A stretch of DNA of 33,721 nt, from the NCBI GenBank assembly GCA_016218565.1, contig JACRDM010000061.1, forward strand, positions 1 to 33,721, read 5' to 3'. The position numbers were made by a program, and so were the translations under genes. Source of the DNA: Elusimicrobiota bacterium. Lineage in GTDB: Bacteria > CAYTYR01 > UBA6262. The notes under the pieces were generated by a model. It searched no databases. It saw only the letters and a list, made by a program, of their open reading frames with translations, and was not told where the DNA came from. Shown here in pieces: positions 1 to 9,095 of this stretch; within the stretch, counting starts at the first letter, position 1; each line of letters starts with the position of its first letter.

Positions 1-2
1 CA

Positions 3-1040
3 CTATTTTTTAGCCTCTTTATCTTTTGCTTCCGGCGCAAATTTTGCGCGTATTTTTTTGTCAATTTCGGCGAAGTCTTCCGGATGCTCGGTTAAATATG
101 CTTTAGCATTATCCCGTCCCTGACCCAGACGCTTTTCTCCGTACACGAACCAGGTGCCGCTCTTGTCGATGATCTTTTCCTCGACTGCGGCATCCAGCAG
201 ATCTCCGGCTTTATTGATGCCTTCGTTGTAGAACATTTCAAATTCTGCCTGCCGGAAGGGAGGCGCTACTTTGTTTTTTACTACTTTTATCCTCACCCTG
301 GCTCCGACCACCGCATCCCCGACTTTGAGATTTTCCATACGACGGATATCCAAACGCAGGGAAGCATAGAATTTAAGCGCGCGGCCACCGGGGGTCACTT
401 CCGGATTACCAAACATGATGCCGATCTTTTCGCGCAACTGGTTGGTGAATATTACGCAAGATTTGGTATGGCTCATAGACGAGGTCAATTTACGCAGAGC
501 CTGGCTCATCAACCTGGCTTGCACGCCCATATGCGCATCACCCATTTCGCCTTCCAGTTCCGCCCGGGTCACCAGCGCGGCCACTGAATCCACTACGATA
601 ACGTCGCAGGCGCCGCTCCGTACCAGGGTTTCGGCGATTTCCAAAGCTTCTTCCCCACCGTTTGGCTGGGACACTAACAGGTTTTCAATATTGACGCCAA
701 TTCGTTTCGCATAGCCTGGGTCTAAGGCATGCTCTACATCAATAAAAGCCGCGGTACTGCCCTTTTTCTGTGCTTCAGCAATGATATGGAGGCAGATGGT
801 GGTCTTGCCGCTGGATTCCGGGCCGAAGATCTCGATTACCCGGCCGCGGGGCACGCCGCCGACACCAATAGCGATGTCCAGCATCAGCGACCCGGTGGGA
901 ATAACGTCTACGGGTACATGCGCGTCTTTGCCTAATTTCATTATTGAGCCTTTGCCGAATTGCTTCTCGATCTGGGCTATGGCTAACTCTAACGCTTTAT
1001 CCTTTTCTGTTTCTTTGGCCTTTTCTGGTTCTTTTACCAT
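3..1040 (-). CDS. recA: Recombinase RecA
   Basis: 345 aa; GPESSGKTT Walker [47 protein letters not shown] motifs of RecA. Confidence 0.98.
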   Translation of the reverse strand: MVKEPEKAKETEKDKALELAIAQIEKQFGKGSIMKLGKDAHVPVDVIPTGSLMLDIAIGVGGVPRGRVIEIFGPESSGKTTICLHIIAEAQKKGSTAAFIDVEHALDPGYAKRIGVNIENLLVSQPNGGEEALEIAETLVRSGACDVIVVDSVAALVTRAELEGEMGDAHMGVQARLMSQALRKLTSSMSHTKSCVIFTNQLREKIGIMFGNPEVTPGGRALKFYASLRLDIRRMENLKVGDAVVGARVRIKVVKNKVAPPFRQAEFEMFYNEGINKAGDLLDAAVEEKIIDKSGTWFVYGEKRLGQGRDNAKAYLTEHPEDFAEIDKKIRAKFAPEAKDKEAKK

Positions 1041-1064
1041 AATTATTCTTCCTCCCTTTTGAAG

Positions 1065-1109
1065 TATAACCTCATATCTTTATCAATGATGCGGTGAAAA
1101 GACTTCCGC
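1065..1109. repeat. Degenerate copy of the 3' end of the 1583..1804 ORF (42/45 nt identical to 1584..1628)
   Basis: tataacctcatatctttatcaatgatgcggtgaaaagacttccgc versus tataacttcatatctttctcaatgatgcggtgaaaaggcttccgc; encodes [14 protein letters not shown] versus RKPFHRIIEKDMKL on the minus strand. Confidence 0.85.
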
Positions 1110-1112
1110 TTA

Positions 1113-1562
1113 TTAAATTATTTTATCTACCACGGCTTCTTTCAGGTATTTATGAATGATCCAGTCTTCATTGGTATTGACCAGTTTCGGAAAACCATTA
1201 ACTTTCAGGAAATGACGGTAGCTCCGGATAATTTCCGTCTGATACAATTCCATATTTTTAATAAGCTTCTCCTGGCCGGTAAAATACAGGTATTCCCGGA
1301 AATTCAACAGCGAGACAGGGAATTCATAGATGCGTCCCCCCGGTGTTTCTTTGATTTTCTTCCTGATAAATAGACTCTCTGAGCCGGAAACAAATATTTT
1401 AAGGTTCGGGTACGTATCATACAATCGTTTGATTTTATCCTGCCCATTATCAAGCTTCTGTATTTCTCAAAGCAAAACAAATATTTTGACTCCTGCAGAT
1501 TCAAGCGCGGGAATATTTCCCCATAGACGATTAAAACGTCTTCTCTTGACAAACACCCTCAT
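1113..1562 (-). pseudogene. Remnant of an ATPase_2/DUF4143-type AAA ATPase with in-frame stop
   Basis: Continuous minus frame ...SAGVKIFVLL*EIQKLDNGQDKIKRLYDTYPNLKIFVSGSESLFIRKKIKETPGGRIYEFPVSLLNFREYLYF...; in-frame TGA at 1467..1469 where the family has the Walker B Asp; no Walker A region present. Confidence 0.75.
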
Positions 1563-1582
1563 AGGTACCATTGCTCCCTGAT

Positions 1583-1804
1583 TTATAACTTCATATCTTT
1601 CTCAATGATGCGGTGAAAAGGCTTCCGCGCATGATTGGCAAAAGCATTGAATTCAGTAAGAAAACGGATATATTTATCCAAATCTACCCGGCCATTCACC
1701 ATAAAAGGGTTATGCCTGTTCTCTTCCAGGCGGCGCATATCCTCTCTTAAGGTATCAGACTGCGCCCACTCGCGCCACTCCTGCTTTTCCTTTTCAGTCA
1801 GCAT
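1583..1804 (-). CDS. Small conserved-looking hypothetical protein (73 aa) coupled to nucleotidyltransferase
   Basis: MLTEKEKQEWREWAQSDTLREDMRRLEENRHNPF...; start overlaps the upstream NTase stop by 11 nt. Confidence 0.7.
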   Translation of the reverse strand: MLTEKEKQEWREWAQSDTLREDMRRLEENRHNPFMVNGRVDLDKYIRFLTEFNAFANHARKPFHRIIEKDMKL

Positions 1805-2348
1805 GATATTTCCTCTTTAACTCGGAAAATTTATCCTGTTTATTGAATATGCCAAAATACTCTTCAATAACCTGCCAATCAAGTTGCTGATCATGTTGCT
1901 TCATCAGCGCCTCAATATCAGCGTATTCTTTTACCAAACGCTCGGGATCATTGACCAGAGCCTGAAGCTTCAAGCCGATGATGTCTTCCGGCTTTACTAC
2001 CTTAATCTTGTGTTTTCCATCAAAGATGTCTATATCAATCGCCCGGGACAACATTTTTAGTGAAGGGGCACGAAAAGCCAGCAGAAAATCTATTTCCCCC
2101 ATAATCTTAACCGGGGAAACATACTGGGCAACGTTTTCACTCTTAAAGACACTTTCATAGCCAAGTGCTCTCAACACTTGTTCAATTTTATGGAGATCCT
2201 CCTTATTGACCAGAAAATCCAAGTCTATGGTTGAACGGGAAATGCCCAGTGCGCCTATGGCAAATCCGCCAATAAGTCCATAGCTTATTTTCTCTTCGGC
2301 AAATTTTTTGATAATTATGCCAAGTACTTTTTCAAAATCCATTATCAA
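1794..2348 (-). CDS. Nucleotidyltransferase-fold protein (minimal NTase / AbiEii-like)
   Basis: YGLIGGFAIGALGISRSTIDLDFLV: GG...DxD NTase signature; 184 aa. Confidence 0.8.
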   Translation of the reverse strand: MIMDFEKVLGIIIKKFAEEKISYGLIGGFAIGALGISRSTIDLDFLVNKEDLHKIEQVLRALGYESVFKSENVAQYVSPVKIMGEIDFLLAFRAPSLKMLSRAIDIDIFDGKHKIKVVKPEDIIGLKLQALVNDPERLVKEYADIEALMKQHDQQLDWQVIEEYFGIFNKQDKFSELKRKYHAD

Positions 2349-2591
2349 ATCCTTGGTATATTCAACCGCTTACCAAGGAGACCCTCCTGCACATTAATTC
2401 CCATTTCAAGGACTGATAATATGTTAGGTGTCTCACTATCATCTTTTCAATTTTCCTCGGCATTACTTCGTTGTCTCCTTTGTTCGAATACCCTTCCCAT
2501 TACATTGGGCGTTACTCCTAGGCCAGTAGATTTAGATGAGTTAACTAACTCAAGCCTTCTCCCCAAGCTCACTTATTCCACGGCAAGTATT

Positions 2592-3170
2592 TCACTTATT
2601 TTCTCGCGAAATGCGTTCCCATAATTCCGCCACATCCAATAGCTGCGCCCAATGTTTCAGGTATTTTTTGTCCAGACGATCCCGCTGCACTTTTACCACT
2701 CCGGCGATGTCATTCCACTGCCGGTCCGATACTTCCCCGCCCTTCTTAAACCAGAGCAATTTACTAAGAATGGTATCTTCAGCAGTAGCGAAAAACGCGG
2801 CTTTCTCCGGGTTTTGATCTAAAGCTATTTTCCTTCTTCTCTTAAATTCTTCCAGACTGAAGGCTTCCTGCTTTAACACATACACATCTACCTTGAACTG
2901 AGATTCAAAATGAATCAGATTAAAAGAACTTTTGCGCTGGACTGCTGCGCGGATCATTTCATCATCAATATAATATTTGTCCTGCAAATTTTCGACTAAC
3001 TCCTTTACATTTTTTATTTCAATAGCCGCGACAATATCCACATCGCGTGTTGCTCTGGCCTCTCCATAAACAGAACTGGCCAAAGAACCACCGATTAGAT
3101 AGGGAATACCCATTTTCTCAAAAATCTCAGTTATGGCCAGTATTACGTGAATAGGATTGTCTTCGGTCAT
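2592..3170 (-). CDS. Nucleotidyltransferase-fold protein (minimal NTase)
   Basis: PYLIGGSLASSVYGEARATRDVDIVA signature; likely start MTEDNPIH at 3170, overlapping the upstream stop as ATGA (3167..3170). Confidence 0.85.
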   Translation of the reverse strand: MTEDNPIHVILAITEIFEKMGIPYLIGGSLASSVYGEARATRDVDIVAAIEIKNVKELVENLQDKYYIDDEMIRAAVQRKSSFNLIHFESQFKVDVYVLKQEAFSLEEFKRRRKIALDQNPEKAAFFATAEDTILSKLLWFKKGGEVSDRQWNDIAGVVKVQRDRLDKKYLKHWAQLLDVAELWERISRENK

Positions 3171-3421
3171 ATGTTTTCTTTCCCAGAATCCCAACCATAA
3201 ATCTTGGCAGCCAATTCTTTGCCCAGCCATAAGACAGCCAATTTCCGGCGCAGTTCCTCTGCAGAAACATGAGGATACCTGTCTCTCAAGCCGGCCAAGG
3301 CAAGCTGGCGGCAGGCCTGCGTCATCCGGCTGACCTGCTGGCCTTTCTTCCAGGGCGGAAGATCACGGATCATACTGATTAATACTTTTTCTATTTTAGG
3401 ATTAGTGTCTTGTTTCCGCAT
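3167..3421 (-). CDS. Small hypothetical protein paired with nucleotidyltransferase
   Basis: MRKQDTNPKIEKVLISMIRDLPPWKKGQQVSRMTQACRQLALAGLRDRYPHVSAEELRRKLAVLWLG...; ATGA coupling to the NTase. Confidence 0.8.
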   Translation of the reverse strand: MRKQDTNPKIEKVLISMIRDLPPWKKGQQVSRMTQACRQLALAGLRDRYPHVSAEELRRKLAVLWLGKELAAKIYGWDSGKENI

Positions 3422-3461
3422 AATATTCCTGCCTGACTCTTCAAGCGCTAAAGAACTAGGT

Positions 3462-3911
3462 CTAAACAATTTTTATGACAATGCGCAAAATAATATTGGT
3501 CAGGAGGCCGGCGGCGACGTCGTCTGCCACCACTCCCCAGCCGCCTCTGCTAGCCTGCAATTTCTTAAGGCCCAGTGGCTTGACTATATCCATGACCCGG
3601 AACACCGCAAACCCAAGCCCCAGATAGAACAGGCTCTTGTCTGGCAGCCCCAGCATAGCGATTAACATCCCGGCGGTCTCGTCAATGACGATGCGCTGGT
3701 CGTCTTTGTGGCCAAATACTTCTTCGGCTTTCCCGCTGGACCAGATGGCGGTTAGTATTATTTTCAAAGTTACCAAAAAAAATATCAATTTATATGGAGA
3801 AAGCAGCCAGTAAATTCCAGCGCCTAACAAGCTGCCGCCTAAAGTGCCGGGAGCGATGGGAATATAACCGAGATAGAAACAAGTAGCCAATAATTTGGCT
3901 AATGATCTCAC
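3462..3911 (-). CDS. pgpA: Phosphatidylglycerophosphatase A
   Basis: IPIAPGTLGG, VIDETAGMLIAM, GLGFAVFRVMDIVKPLG, GWGVVADDVAAG motifs of PgpA. Confidence 0.92.
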   Translation of the reverse strand: MRSLAKLLATCFYLGYIPIAPGTLGGSLLGAGIYWLLSPYKLIFFLVTLKIILTAIWSSGKAEEVFGHKDDQRIVIDETAGMLIAMLGLPDKSLFYLGLGFAVFRVMDIVKPLGLKKLQASRGGWGVVADDVAAGLLTNIILRIVIKIV

Positions 3912-4510
3912 TGCGATTCCTCGAGAAATAAGCCTTTATATTTATTAATATAACTGATACCTGAAATAGCAGTCAATACTGTGGTCAGGGCCATCAACCA
4001 GTAACAGATCTGGCGGGTAGTAAGGTACCAGTCAAAATTCTCAAACCTTAAATTAATATAACCGCTCTTATACATGGCATTTAAAGTCAATATAATCAGA
4101 ATAATGATAATACTGGTCATTTGCGAAGTAGTTTTATATTTACCAGCCCGGCTGGCCGCCAGCACTCTGCCTTTAGCCGCAGCCAAGGTTCGCAAACCGG
4201 TGATGATAAATTCCCGGCTGATGATGACGATCACCATCCACGCCGGAATGCTCAGCTCCGGCAACTGGACAAAAGAAATAAACGCGGATGAGACCAGTAG
4301 TTTATCTGCCAGAGGATCCATGAATTTACCCAAATCAGTGATATAATTGTAGCGACGGGCCAGCCAACCATCATACAAGTCAGTCAGAGATGCCGCAATA
4401 AAAATCAGCAAAGCTAATAAACGGGTCAGAGGATAATCGATAAAAATAAACAACATGAACACCGGCACCAAGACCATACGTAAAAAAGTAAGTTTATTGG
4501 CAAGATTCAT
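3908..4510 (-). CDS. pgsA: CDP-diacylglycerol--glycerol-3-phosphate 3-phosphatidyltransferase
   Basis: CDP-alcohol phosphotransferase motif SLTDLYDGWLARRYNYITDLGKFMDPLADK; start MNLANKLTFLR at 4510; overlaps pgpA by ATGA. Confidence 0.93.
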   Translation of the reverse strand: MNLANKLTFLRMVLVPVFMLFIFIDYPLTRLLALLIFIAASLTDLYDGWLARRYNYITDLGKFMDPLADKLLVSSAFISFVQLPELSIPAWMVIVIISREFIITGLRTLAAAKGRVLAASRAGKYKTTSQMTSIIIILIILTLNAMYKSGYINLRFENFDWYLTTRQICYWLMALTTVLTAISGISYINKYKGLFLEESQ

Positions 4511-4531
4511 GGAGTTCTCCTTATTCTTACT

Positions 4532-4627
4532 AAGGCACAAAGTTAAAAGAAAGCAGGAAGTTCAATGTCAGGCACATAGGCACAGAGTAAAAGATGTGCC
4601 TGTTTTTGCTTTAGAACTTTGTGCCTT
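4532..4627. repeat. GGCACAAAG repeat with perfect 13-bp inverted arms
   Basis: aaggcacaaagtt (4532..4544) and aactttgtgcctt (4615..4627), with further ggcaca/tgtgcc copies between; right arm lies inside the rimO 3' end. Confidence 0.85.
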
Positions 4628-5891
4628 TGTGCCTGGAATTTACTACATTCCCGATTAAGTCGTATGGTAAGGCTTTAGTTATTTTAACCTGCACAAAAGC
4701 GCCGGGTTGAAGCTTTAATGCTGAATGGACCCGCACCTGATTATCTATCTCCGGCGCATCATACTGGCTGCGGCCACGGTAAAATCCCTGCTGATCCCGA
4801 CCTTCAATGAGCACGATTAAATCCTGGCCGATTAGTTTCTGATTATTATCCAAGGCAATTCTTTGCTGCAGCAGCATTATTTTCTTGAGCCTCTGCTGTT
4901 TAACCTGCTCCTTGATCTGACCGGGCATTTTCGCCGCTGCGGACCCCTCTTCACGAGAATAAGCGAAAACACCTAACCGGTCAAACCCGGCGCGCGCAAC
5001 AAAATCATAAAGCTCCTGAAACTGCTTTTCAGTTTCTCCGGGAAAACCGACCATGAAGGTAGTCCGCAAAGTTGCTTCCGGCATGGTGTCCCGTATTTCC
5101 TGGATCAGGCTTTCGATCTGCCGGCGCGTGACGTGGCGATTCATCTGGCGTAAGATAGAGTCATTGATATGCTGTAGCGGCAGGTCAATGTATTTACAAA
5201 TCTTTTTTTCCCTGGCCATGATCTGGATAACTTCTTTATCCAAATGGGCAGGATGCGCGTATAATAAACGCAGCCAGTGCAAATCCTTGATTTTTACTAA
5301 TTGTCTCAGCAGTCCCGCTAAGGCGGGACGGGGATATCGGTCCGAGCCAAAATTGGTAATATCCTGGCCGATTAAATTAATTTCGCGCGAACCCTGCCGG
5401 ACCAATTTTTTGGCTTCAGCTACAACATCTTCAATTGTCCGGCTGCGGAAATTGCCCCGGATATTGGGGATTAAACAATAAGAACAGAGGTTGTCACAGC
5501 CATCGCATATTTTTAGATAAGCGGCAAAGAACGGAGTCAGCTGGTAACGCACCGCGGAATGAGCCGGTAAATATTCAGGTGAGGCTTGATAAAAAATATC
5601 CACTTCCGGCAATACTTCGACCAACTCAGTACCAAATTCCCGCACCAGGCAGCCGGCTACCACCAATTTCTTTAGCTTTCCCTCTTTTTTCAGCCGGGCA
5701 ATTTTCAGGATGGTTTCAATTGATTCTTCTTTGGCGCGGCGGATAAAAGAACAGGTATTAATAATTACCAGGTCAGCTTTAGCCGGAACGGTCGTGATCT
5801 GGTGGCCTTGTCCCTGCCAGCGCCCCAGGAGATATTCCGCGTCCACCAGATTTTTGGGACAACCTAAATTGATCAAGCCGACCTTGGCCAT
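4611..5891 (-). CDS. rimO: Ribosomal protein S12 methylthiotransferase RimO
   Basis: MAKVGLINLGCPKNLVDAEYLLG, INTCSFI, radical SAM CDGCDNLCSYCLIP, IDLPLQHINDSILRQMNR. Confidence 0.95.
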   Translation of the reverse strand: MAKVGLINLGCPKNLVDAEYLLGRWQGQGHQITTVPAKADLVIINTCSFIRRAKEESIETILKIARLKKEGKLKKLVVAGCLVREFGTELVEVLPEVDIFYQASPEYLPAHSAVRYQLTPFFAAYLKICDGCDNLCSYCLIPNIRGNFRSRTIEDVVAEAKKLVRQGSREINLIGQDITNFGSDRYPRPALAGLLRQLVKIKDLHWLRLLYAHPAHLDKEVIQIMAREKKICKYIDLPLQHINDSILRQMNRHVTRRQIESLIQEIRDTMPEATLRTTFMVGFPGETEKQFQELYDFVARAGFDRLGVFAYSREEGSAAAKMPGQIKEQVKQQRLKKIMLLQQRIALDNNQKLIGQDLIVLIEGRDQQGFYRGRSQYDAPEIDNQVRVHSALKLQPGAFVQVKITKALPYDLIGNVVNSRHKGTKF

Positions 5892-6265
5892 TACCGCGCC
5901 CGCAGGATCAGAATCAATAATAAAATGATAGCAATAATAGCGGTAATAGACCAGACCAAAAGGCGAATATTAACCTTGGGAACAAGAGCCGAGGAGATCT
6001 CTGACTGGTCCGGGACACATGATGTCGGCTGACTGCGCTGACGGTTATAAGCTCGCACTATTTCATCGCCATCCAAACCCAAATACTGAGCATAATTGCG
6101 TAAAAAACCTTTGAGGTATACTTCTGCCGGGAAAACATCAAAAGTATCTATTTCTAAAGCTTGAAGATACCGCACCGATATCCTGGTTTCCTGGGCTATC
6201 TTTTTCAGGGATACTTTCTTCTGTTTCCTGGCTTCTGACAAGGTGCTGCCGATAAACAGGTCCAT
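5891..6265 (-). CDS. RodZ-like helix-turn-helix membrane protein
   Basis: GSTLSEARKQKKVSLKKIAQETRISVRYLQALE...FPAEVYLKGFLRNYAQYLGLD (HTH_25) plus a C-terminal transmembrane segment; 1-nt overlap with rimO. Confidence 0.85.
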   Translation of the reverse strand: MDLFIGSTLSEARKQKKVSLKKIAQETRISVRYLQALEIDTFDVFPAEVYLKGFLRNYAQYLGLDGDEIVRAYNRQRSQPTSCVPDQSEISSALVPKVNIRLLVWSITAIIAIILLLILILRAR

Positions 6266-6311
6266 TTAAAACCTCATCTTATGGTTGGCGATTTCGCGGT
6301 CCGACAAAAAA

Positions 6312-6938
6312 TTATTTAAACTTAAATAATTCGTCCCTTACTCCGGTATTTATTTTTACGTTGAGCAATTCACTGGTGATCAGCTGGTTATCATCTTCCC
6401 AGATAGTTTTCACTGGCAGCCAGGTACTGGTATCCACAAATATTTTCATCTTGAACCTATAGGTTTTATCTTTAGGTTCCAACAGCAGGACCTCTTTGCC
6501 GCCTTCACTAATGGCTTTAGTCTCATAATTTTTGGTCAGGTCATTGACTGACCATAGACCAAAATCGCTTTTCCACTGTTTGCCGATAAGAGTAGAAACT
6601 TTCTGGCGCATGTTTTCCTGCCATTTGCCGTCTGCCAGGACATACATCACCAGATCATCCTTGTTGGCAATGACCATTTGCTGGGTAGGAGAAGTATATT
6701 CAACGTAAAGCAGATCAGGTTTTTTATAGATGATTGTGCCTTTGACGATCTGCCGCTCTTTGAGCGCTTTGAGCGCGATCACCTGCTTTAGGCTAAACCG
6801 CAGATCAGTAATCCTGGTTTCCTGCTGTTGCATATTCTCAAAAATGCTTTGGGGGGTAAGACTTGAATCTGCGGCCCAAGACAAGCTGGTGATACAAACT
6901 AAACCGCTAAGTAAAATTTTACCTAGTTTGTATTTCAT
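6312..6938 (-). CDS. lolA: Outer membrane lipoprotein carrier protein LolA family
   Basis: Signal peptide, then SIFENMQQQETRITDLRFSLKQ...KGTIIYKKPDLLYVEYTSPTQQMVIANKDDLVMY. Confidence 0.82.
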   Translation of the reverse strand: MKYKLGKILLSGLVCITSLSWAADSSLTPQSIFENMQQQETRITDLRFSLKQVIALKALKERQIVKGTIIYKKPDLLYVEYTSPTQQMVIANKDDLVMYVLADGKWQENMRQKVSTLIGKQWKSDFGLWSVNDLTKNYETKAISEGGKEVLLLEPKDKTYRFKMKIFVDTSTWLPVKTIWEDDNQLITSELLNVKINTGVRDELFKFK

Positions 6939-9081
6939 TTTGTTTTTCCAACTCTCTTAAGTAATTTTCATCGGCCAGCACTTCACGCGGCTTAGTCCCG
7001 TCAGGAGGTCCAATCAAGCCTTCCTCCTCCATCTGGTCGATGATCCGGCCGGCATGATTGTAACCAATACCCAGCCGCCGTTGCAGCAGGGAAATAGACG
7101 CCTGCCGGCTATTCAATACCAATTTTACCGCTTCCATGAAACGCTCGTCTTTTTCCATTTTATGGCTATCGCTTTCCGGGTTTTGGGCAGATTGGATGAT
7201 GTCTTCCTTATATTCAGGCTGTCCCTGTTTGGACAGAAATTCTACGATACGGCAGATCTCGTCTTCGGTTACGAGAGCTCCCTGCAATCTGACCGGAGCC
7301 GGCGCTCCCGGCGGCAGGAAAAGCATATCGCCGCGGCCAGCCAGATCCTCGGCTCCGCCAGTATCCAGGATAATACGAGAATCCAGCTTATTTTGCACAT
7401 AAAAGGCGATTCGAGCGGGGAAATTGGCCTTGATAATACCAGTGATCACATCCACCGTAGGCCGCTGGGTGGCCAAAACCAAGTGGATACCGACTGCGCG
7501 CGACATCTGGGCCAGGCGCATAATCGTATCTTCTACTTCGATGCTGGCCAGCATCATTAAATCAGCAAGTTCATCAATGATAACTACCAGATAGGGCATT
7601 TTTTCCACGCCAGGCATTTTGTTAAAGATATCTATATTACGGGCGCGAACGCCAGCCAGGATCTTATAACGGCGTTCCATCTCGGTAACCATTCCCCGCA
7701 GCGCCCCGGCAGCCTGCTTGGCGCTGGTTGTCACTGGCGCCAATAAATGAGGTATACCGTTATATATAGGCAGCTCCACAGTCTTGGGGTCGATCATCAA
7801 GAACTTCACTTCATCCGGAGTAGCTTTATAAGCAATACTGATGATCAGGGCATTGATACAAACGCTTTTACCGCTGCCAGTGGTACCGGCAATCAGTAAG
7901 TGCGGCATCTCCTGCAGGTCAGCGACAGTAGTCTGGCCGGAAACAGTCTTGCCCAGGGCCAGGGTTAATTTGCTGTCATCTGTTTGGAATTCCTTGCTTT
8001 CAAAGATTTCACGTAAAGAAACAACCTGCGGCTTAGAGTTTGGGATTTCGATACCCACTGCATTTTTACCTGGAATGGGCGCTAGAATGCGCACTCTGGC
8101 CGCGCGCAAAGCCAGAGCAATGTCATTTTCCAAAGCCACGATCCGGCCGACTTTCACGCCGCTGGAAGGTAACAGATCGTACCGGGTGATGACCGGACCA
8201 GGATGGATTTCCACCACCTGAGCTTCAATGCCAAAATTAGCCAGGGTCTGTTGTAGGAGCTGAGCGTTTTGCTGCAGTTCCCGCTCATCCATCTGGCCCT
8301 TATCCTTAGTGCGGGTATTGAGCAATGATATGGGTGGCAAGATGAATGCCCCGGCGATCCTGGGCTTTTTCGGCATAGACTCTGACTTGACCGACAGCGG
8401 GGTACTAATCGTCGGCTTATCCAATTTTCTTTTCTGGGTTAGATGAATCAACGGTTTAGCCGGTTTTTCAGTCACTTTGATCTCCGGCAACTCTTTGGTT
8501 CTTTTAATCATCGGCTTGGCTTCTTTGGGACCGGATGATTTTTTAGAGAATAATTTCATTTCCTTGAAATCTTCCATTTTAGCTTTGATCATATTAAAAA
8601 ATTCAATTAGAGAAAATTCAGTGGTGAAGACAATACTGACCATGAGACTGGAGACCAGGATCAGACCGGCCCCGACAGGGCCAAACCCCCGGCGCAGGAA
8701 CTTGCTGCCGAACGTACCTACATACCCGCCCCACATGCCAGAGACAATATATTCATCGGTTTTTATCAAACTGATCAGGGTGCAACTGGAAATTAGTAGC
8801 AGCAGCACGCCGGCGATCTGCAGATAGAACCGCTCTTCTTCTTCATGCTCAATGCGTTCGTAGCCCCAGATAACCATGACCAGAGGGATAAAGTAAGCGC
8901 CGAACAGACCAAAAATCTCTTTCAGGCACTTGGAGAATAAATGACCAAAAGCGCCAATGAAGTTCTTGCCGCCCGGACCAGGGATCAGGGACAGGATGAT
9001 CAATAGTGATGCCGTCACTAAAAGTAACCCATAGATCTCATGCCGTCTTTCATCTTTTTGCAGGGAACGGAATAGTTTCAT
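6919..9081 (-). CDS. ftsK: DNA translocase FtsK/SpoIIIE
   Basis: N-terminal TM helices, PHLLIAGTTGSGKSVCIN, DPKTVELPIYNGIPHLLAPV, C-terminal gamma wHTH (LLQRRLGIGYNHAGRIIDQMEEEGLIG). Probable ATG at 9081 (ORF track start 9099 is a TTG). Confidence 0.96.
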   Translation of the reverse strand: MKLFRSLQKDERRHEIYGLLLVTASLLIILSLIPGPGGKNFIGAFGHLFSKCLKEIFGLFGAYFIPLVMVIWGYERIEHEEEERFYLQIAGVLLLLISSCTLISLIKTDEYIVSGMWGGYVGTFGSKFLRRGFGPVGAGLILVSSLMVSIVFTTEFSLIEFFNMIKAKMEDFKEMKLFSKKSSGPKEAKPMIKRTKELPEIKVTEKPAKPLIHLTQKRKLDKPTISTPLSVKSESMPKKPRIAGAFILPPISLLNTRTKDKGQMDERELQQNAQLLQQTLANFGIEAQVVEIHPGPVITRYDLLPSSGVKVGRIVALENDIALALRAARVRILAPIPGKNAVGIEIPNSKPQVVSLREIFESKEFQTDDSKLTLALGKTVSGQTTVADLQEMPHLLIAGTTGSGKSVCINALIISIAYKATPDEVKFLMIDPKTVELPIYNGIPHLLAPVTTSAKQAAGALRGMVTEMERRYKILAGVRARNIDIFNKMPGVEKMPYLVVIIDELADLMMLASIEVEDTIMRLAQMSRAVGIHLVLATQRPTVDVITGIIKANFPARIAFYVQNKLDSRIILDTGGAEDLAGRGDMLFLPPGAPAPVRLQGALVTEDEICRIVEFLSKQGQPEYKEDIIQSAQNPESDSHKMEKDERFMEAVKLVLNSRQASISLLQRRLGIGYNHAGRIIDQMEEEGLIGPPDGTKPREVLADENYLRELEKQNEIQTR

Positions 9082-9095
9082 GTAGCTCTTGCCCC

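Noticed and set aside
1041-1064. SOS/LexA box upstream of recA
   Set aside because: No recognisable CTGT(N8)ACAG or GAAC(N4)GTTC motif in the short upstream region.
1467-1469. Selenocysteine (TGA) in the AAA ATPase remnant
   Set aside because: Replaces a Walker B Asp, the N-terminal half is missing, and no SECIS-like context was evident.
2349-2591. Group II intron remnant
   Set aside because: Superficial similarity of a few purine-rich stretches only; no domain V or reverse transcriptase sequence seen.
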